A stretch of 64,000 nucleotides of DNA from Semisulcospira habei (Eukaryota > Mollusca > Gastropoda > Semisulcospiridae), in NCBI GenBank assembly GCA_036245525.1, contig BTPG01000008.1:34798850-34862849 (forward strand). Reading direction: 5' to 3'. Made by a program: the position numbers and the translations under genes. Positions 60,584 to 64,000 of the stretch are shown here, piece by piece. Every line of letters begins with the position of its first letter. Position 1 is the stretch's first letter. The notes beneath the pieces are model-generated. The model was not told where the DNA came from and did no database searches. It worked only from the letters and a program-made list of their open reading frames with translations.

Positions 60584-61867
60584 ATGACACAGTCTTACGG
60601 ATCAAAGTTAGACCCATACAGAAAACTACGTGAGCCCCTGGGTGTTAAGGCCATTCGACAATCAATCGTCATCACAAACAATCCAAGTACCATAGACCAG
60701 AACCAAACACTTACAGTCAAGTTTCCAAACCTAGGCCCCAGTGACGTTATTGTTCCTGGCACTGCACGCCTTGCTTTTAATATTGAACTATCATCAGACG
60801 CAGACGTGAACAGAACACTAGTTAACAATCTTGGTAGAGCAATTGTTAGAACTATTAAAGTAAAACTTGAAGGACAGGAAGTGTTTAGTCTTGATGACTC
60901 AGATGTATTCTACTGTTACAAAGACCTTTGGCTAACAAGAGAAGAACGAGAAGACCGTATTTACAAAGGCATACAGCCAGATAATGTTGGTAAACTTCGA
61001 ATTGACGCCGGAGATAAAGTAACTAATACAGCCATGGATGTTATAATGGCTGAAACATATGGATCCAGATTCTACATTCCACTTGAGTTTGAAATCCTAA
61101 CAGCTCATCTGCCTTATTATCAAGGAGCACTGAATGACCGTCTGAGTTTTGAACTAACCTTCAATGACTACTCCAAAGTTATTAAATCATCTGATCTTAG
61201 TGCAACATATAAGATCTCTAACATTTCCTTGGAATATGAAATTGTCACACATACTGAACTAGCCAGACTCATTCAAAATCAGTACCAGTCAAGACTTCCA
61301 ATTTATTATGATAGGGTGATTAGACATAGTTTAATACCTAAAGACAAAAGCGACCCAATGTGGAACATAAACTTAAACACGCCAGCTAGGTCACTGAAAG
61401 GTATTCTTATGTTGTTTGTTGAACCTGTGAGTCCATACAAACGGGATTCAGAAAAATTCTACAATCCTAAGATTACACATTTGTCCTGTACAATCGAAGG
61501 CCGTCCTAATCAAGTGTACGCGTCTGGAATGTTACCTTATCAACACTACGATGAGATCACAAAGTATTTTGCGGGTGGAAGGATTAGAGATAAACCAGCA
61601 AACATTGCGTGTAAAGATCTACATCTGTATGACGTTAGGATTGGACAATACCTTACAAACAAATACGCACTGTGGCTAGACCTTCGTAGTACAGATGATG
61701 ACTACCTTCATGGGTCAGGACGAACTGTTGAGAATGGTAGTGATGAAATAACAATTCAGATACAAAAGAAGGTTGAAACTGCTGCAGCCATAAACATATA
61801 TTTGTACCTGATATATGACGCACAACTCAATATACAAGACAGTAGACTGAGTGGACACATATATTAA
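60584..61867 (+). CDS. Major capsid protein (double jelly roll), 427 aa
   Basis: I take ATG 60584 (MTQSYGSKLDPYRKLREPL); the frame is open further up only through TTG. Beta-rich with the family-type N-terminal strand region TITNN-like (VITNNPSTIDQNQTL), VIVPGTARLAFNIEL, then LVNNLGRAIVRTIKVKLEG and DDSDVFYCYKDLW, and a second barrel beginning near residue 170. The place beside the packaging ATPase and penton matches the morphogenesis module of Polintons and adintoviruses. It is much shorter than adenovirus hexon (about 950 residues), consistent with small surface loops. Confidence 0.8.
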   Translation: MTQSYGSKLDPYRKLREPLGVKAIRQSIVITNNPSTIDQNQTLTVKFPNLGPSDVIVPGTARLAFNIELSSDADVNRTLVNNLGRAIVRTIKVKLEGQEVFSLDDSDVFYCYKDLWLTREEREDRIYKGIQPDNVGKLRIDAGDKVTNTAMDVIMAETYGSRFYIPLEFEILTAHLPYYQGALNDRLSFELTFNDYSKVIKSSDLSATYKISNISLEYEIVTHTELARLIQNQYQSRLPIYYDRVIRHSLIPKDKSDPMWNINLNTPARSLKGILMLFVEPVSPYKRDSEKFYNPKITHLSCTIEGRPNQVYASGMLPYQHYDEITKYFAGGRIRDKPANIACKDLHLYDVRIGQYLTNKYALWLDLRSTDDDYLHGSGRTVENGSDEITIQIQKKVETAAAINIYLYLIYDAQLNIQDSRLSGHIY

Positions 61868-61886
61868 AATTATATTGTGTATTAAA

Positions 61887-62492
61887 ATGAACCTAATGAC
61901 CCTTGACCCACACTGTGGCTTATTTTGTGGTGCGACAGGGTGTGGTAAAACTGAATTTGTACTTAACCTCTTACAAACAAGATACATACACCACTTTGAA
62001 AACATTGTAATATTTTGTCCTACAATCAAACACAACAAAGCTTATCACAACCGTTTATTCATTTGGACTGATCATAACATTTACTTAATTGATCCTGAAA
62101 AGAAACTGAATGAATACCTACAATATTTTTACAAGAAATTTGAAGGACAGTCAACTTTATTTATTGTCGATGATTGCTCTGCAGAGAAAGACATTGTCAA
62201 AAAGAGAAATACTTTAGCAGAACTTGCCTTCAGTGGTAGACACGCAAACATCAGTGTTTGGATTCTCACTCAGAAATATAATGCTGTACTAAAAGATTTT
62301 CGAGAACAGTTAAAGTTTATCTGTTTGTTTTACTGTAAGGATCGTGACAGCTTTGAAGACTGTCTCAGAGAAAACGATGTTATACCAAATAAACATGAAC
62401 GAGACTGTGTAAAAAATAAACTGAAATCAACTAAGCATCTAAAGCTTATTTTAAAGACAGATCAGCCCACTGGGTATGGGTTAGTAAATTAA
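61887..62492 (+). CDS. Genome packaging ATPase (A32/FtsK-HerA type), 201 aa
   Basis: ATG 61887 (MNLMTLDPHCGLFCG). Walker A GATGCGKT at residues 15-22, Walker B LFIVDD at 91-96, then the A32-type motif FSGRHANISVWILTQKY whose glutamine is the sensor residue. No membrane segment, as in the short Polinton/NCLDV form rather than full FtsK. The enzyme pumps genomic DNA into the capsid. Starts 19 bp after the major capsid stop, so co-expression is likely. Confidence 0.92.
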   Translation: MNLMTLDPHCGLFCGATGCGKTEFVLNLLQTRYIHHFENIVIFCPTIKHNKAYHNRLFIWTDHNIYLIDPEKKLNEYLQYFYKKFEGQSTLFIVDDCSAEKDIVKKRNTLAELAFSGRHANISVWILTQKYNAVLKDFREQLKFICLFYCKDRDSFEDCLRENDVIPNKHERDCVKNKLKSTKHLKLILKTDQPTGYGLVN

Positions 62493-62519
62493 TTTATCTT
62501 TTTGGTTTGTCTTTAAAAA

Positions 62520-62915
62520 ATGATGGACGGACAAGAGGATCAAAATTGGCCTATTGGTAAATTCATGGATATTACATCGAGTTTCAGGGGTTTTATGCTT
62601 ATTAGTGACTTAAAAACACAAGTTAGACACCCTTTTTCAACACTTCCAACACCAATGAAAATATATATGACATATAGTTTTTATCTTGGATATTCTAATA
62701 ATTTTCCATGTTATAATAATAGGACAAAAGATTTTTTAGTTTATGATGCTAAATCTGACTGGTTTAAGATTATGTGTTTACAAATATACCATCAAATAAA
62801 AAAAGAAAATAAAAATTTTAAATTTATTACTGTAAATAAAACGATATTACACATGCAAAAGATTGAACATGATACAACAGAAGACATATCTATGAAGTGG
62901 CTTATTAGTTGGTAA
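62520..62915 (+). CDS. Viral-element protein, 131 aa, unknown
   Basis: MMDGQEDQNWPIGKFMDI start (a second ATG follows at once). Mixed alpha/beta, no membrane segment, no recognised motif; contains MTYSFYLGYSNNFPCYNN. Lies 27 bp after the ATPase. A polyadenylation signal AATAAA follows at 62946-62951. Confidence 0.55.
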   Translation: MMDGQEDQNWPIGKFMDITSSFRGFMLISDLKTQVRHPFSTLPTPMKIYMTYSFYLGYSNNFPCYNNRTKDFLVYDAKSDWFKIMCLQIYHQIKKENKNFKFITVNKTILHMQKIEHDTTEDISMKWLISW

Positions 62916-62945
62916 TTAATTTTGTCTATTATATAGGTTTTAGTC

Positions 62946-62951
62946 AATAAA
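62946..62951 (+). terminator. Candidate polyadenylation signal
   Basis: AATAAA between the 131-aa ORF and the polymerase gene; would end the capsid-ATPase-131-aa transcripts. Confidence 0.5.
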
Positions 62952-63007
62952 GTGCCATTTTCATTATGTAATTTTCTATTTATTTTTTTGTCGGACAAAT
63001 AAAAAAG

Positions 63008-64000
63008 ATGGACAACCGTCAAAGATTAAGAAATGTGTTTCACACAACTGACTTACCTATATCTAATATTTACAATGTCTATGAATCAATAGAAAGATCT
63101 TTTTTAGTCATACAAAATAACCTTCTTTCTGATAGTGTAAAGATTCAGATTGTTGCAAAAATAGAATTTGCCAGAGATGTTGGTGAAGTTATTGTAACAT
63201 ATATCTCGACAAGGCAGCACACAGTTAATTCGAGAAGAGAACTAGAGAAAGTGTTTAGAGAAAGATTGTTACCAGACTTCCATGAAGCAATTGACAGAGC
63301 AGAAATGCAAGGGTCTGGCTGGCATGAAGGCCTTGTACATGAACTACAACTGAAGCAGTCAAGATATCATCCTATACTAGGTAAATCATGGATACCACTT
63401 CCAACTGAGGTTGCAAACAAAAAGGCTGTAGTCAATATTCAAAACAATGATAATTTATGTTTTATGTGGTGTGTGCTTGCTAAACTTCATTTTGTAAGAG
63501 TAAAACCTGATCGTGTATCTAACTATACCAAATTTGTAAATGAACTCAACTTCAGTGGCATTGAGTTCCCTGTTAAAATAGAGGATATAGACTTGTTTGA
63601 AAAACTAAATCCTGGTATATCTGTGAATGTGTTTGTGTGGGAAAATGAATCTGAGAATAAGTTACAGCCAATTAGAGTATCTCCAATTGCCCCAACCTAT
63701 GGGCAGTCAGAAGATAGACATGTTGACATGTTGCTAATAAGATCTGGTGATAACTTTCACTACACAATTATCAGAAGTATGTCAAGACTAATTCATCATA
63801 CAACAAAACATGACGGTAAACAGGAATTTTGTAAAAAATGTTTACAGAGGTTTTCCTCTATTAAAGTAGCACACAAACATGTGCAGCACTGCAGGTCGGC
63901 TGATGACATTCAAACAATACTGAGATATCCAGATCCTGGTAGTCAAGTGTATTTTAAGAACTATGGGAATCAGCAAAAGCTGCCGTTTGTAGTGTATGCA
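63008..64000 (+). CDS. Protein-primed family B DNA polymerase, N-terminal 331 aa, cut by window edge
   Basis: MDNRQRLRNVFHTTDLPI start. Residues about 125-290 match the pre-exonuclease region found in Polinton/adintovirus-like polymerases and their relatives in animal genomes: SWIPLPTEVANKKAVVNIQ, NNDNLCFMWCVLAKLHF, LNFSGIEFPVKIEDIDLFE, then HVDMLLIRSG and a zinc finger FCKKCLQRFSSIKVAHKH followed by C. The exonuclease and polymerase motifs (DIE, SLYPS, DTD) lie beyond position 64000 and cannot be checked. Start codon preceded by AATAAAAAAG. Confidence 0.87.
   Translation, partial: MDNRQRLRNVFHTTDLPISNIYNVYESIERSFLVIQNNLLSDSVKIQIVAKIEFARDVGEVIVTYISTRQHTVNSRRELEKVFRERLLPDFHEAIDRAEMQGSGWHEGLVHELQLKQSRYHPILGKSWIPLPTEVANKKAVVNIQNNDNLCFMWCVLAKLHFVRVKPDRVSNYTKFVNELNFSGIEFPVKIEDIDLFEKLNPGISVNVFVWENESENKLQPIRVSPIAPTYGQSEDRHVDMLLIRSGDNFHYTIIRSMSRLIHHTTKHDGKQEFCKKCLQRFSSIKVAHKHVQHCRSADDIQTILRYPDPGSQVYFKNYGNQQKLPFVVYA

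Noticed and set aside
62792..63022. 76-aa minus-strand ORF between the 131-aa and PolB genes
   Set aside because: AT-rich shadow of the 131-aa ORF and its 3' flank, with no motif.
1..64000. tRNA or rRNA genes
   Set aside because: No B-box or cloverleaf-like segment or rRNA core was recognised on either strand; a tRNAscan run would be needed to exclude degenerate ones.

Overview
The window is a stretch of animal nuclear DNA, most likely from a mollusc or another lophotrochozoan (inference from the repeat landscape and the host gene). It has one widely spaced intron-rich host gene, dense palindromic MITEs, several tyrosine-recombinase (DIRS-type) retroelements and LINEs.

Positions 1-50.8 kb hold, on the minus strand, the 5' portion of a cilia/flagella gene that I read as CFAP65 (CCDC108). 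Twenty coding exons (about 780 codons) can be followed from the start codon at 49645 to the left edge, with splice phase kept at every junction and one GC-AG intron. The introns carry three DIRS-like elements with terminal inverted repeats and an internal complementary region (21.0-27.5 kb minus, 29.6-36.0 kb minus, 38.7-44.7 kb plus). They also carry a DIRS RT fragment (1.7-2.5 kb), an APE-RT-RNase H LINE (11.7-17.1 kb) with two nested insertions bounded by target-site duplications, a second LINE 3' end (7.1-7.65 kb), hAT-like and other TIR elements, and more than 30 short near-perfect palindromes of several families.

Positions 50.8-55.4 kb: a divergent promoter region separates CFAP65 from the start of a small secreted cysteine-rich protein gene on the plus strand (51258, 52404). 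From 54.06 kb there is a compact unit with heat-shock-element-like sites, a TATA box, a 97-aa coiled-coil ORF and a complete hammerhead ribozyme (55040-55094).

Positions 55.4-64.0 kb hold a gene-dense, intron-free, AT-rich viral element of the Polinton/Maverick-adintovirus kind, cut by the right window edge. It has a probable penton, two further structural or membrane candidates, a major capsid protein, an A32/FtsK-HerA packaging ATPase and the N-terminal third or so of a protein-primed family B DNA polymerase. All ORFs are open, unlike the decayed retroelements to the left. Many start codons are immediately preceded by a TAAAA-type motif. One minus-strand gene has a correctly phased U UUU UUA slippery heptamer leading into a -1 frame that ends in a PPxY motif. 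No integrase, protease or terminal repeat of this element is visible; they would lie to the right or be absent.
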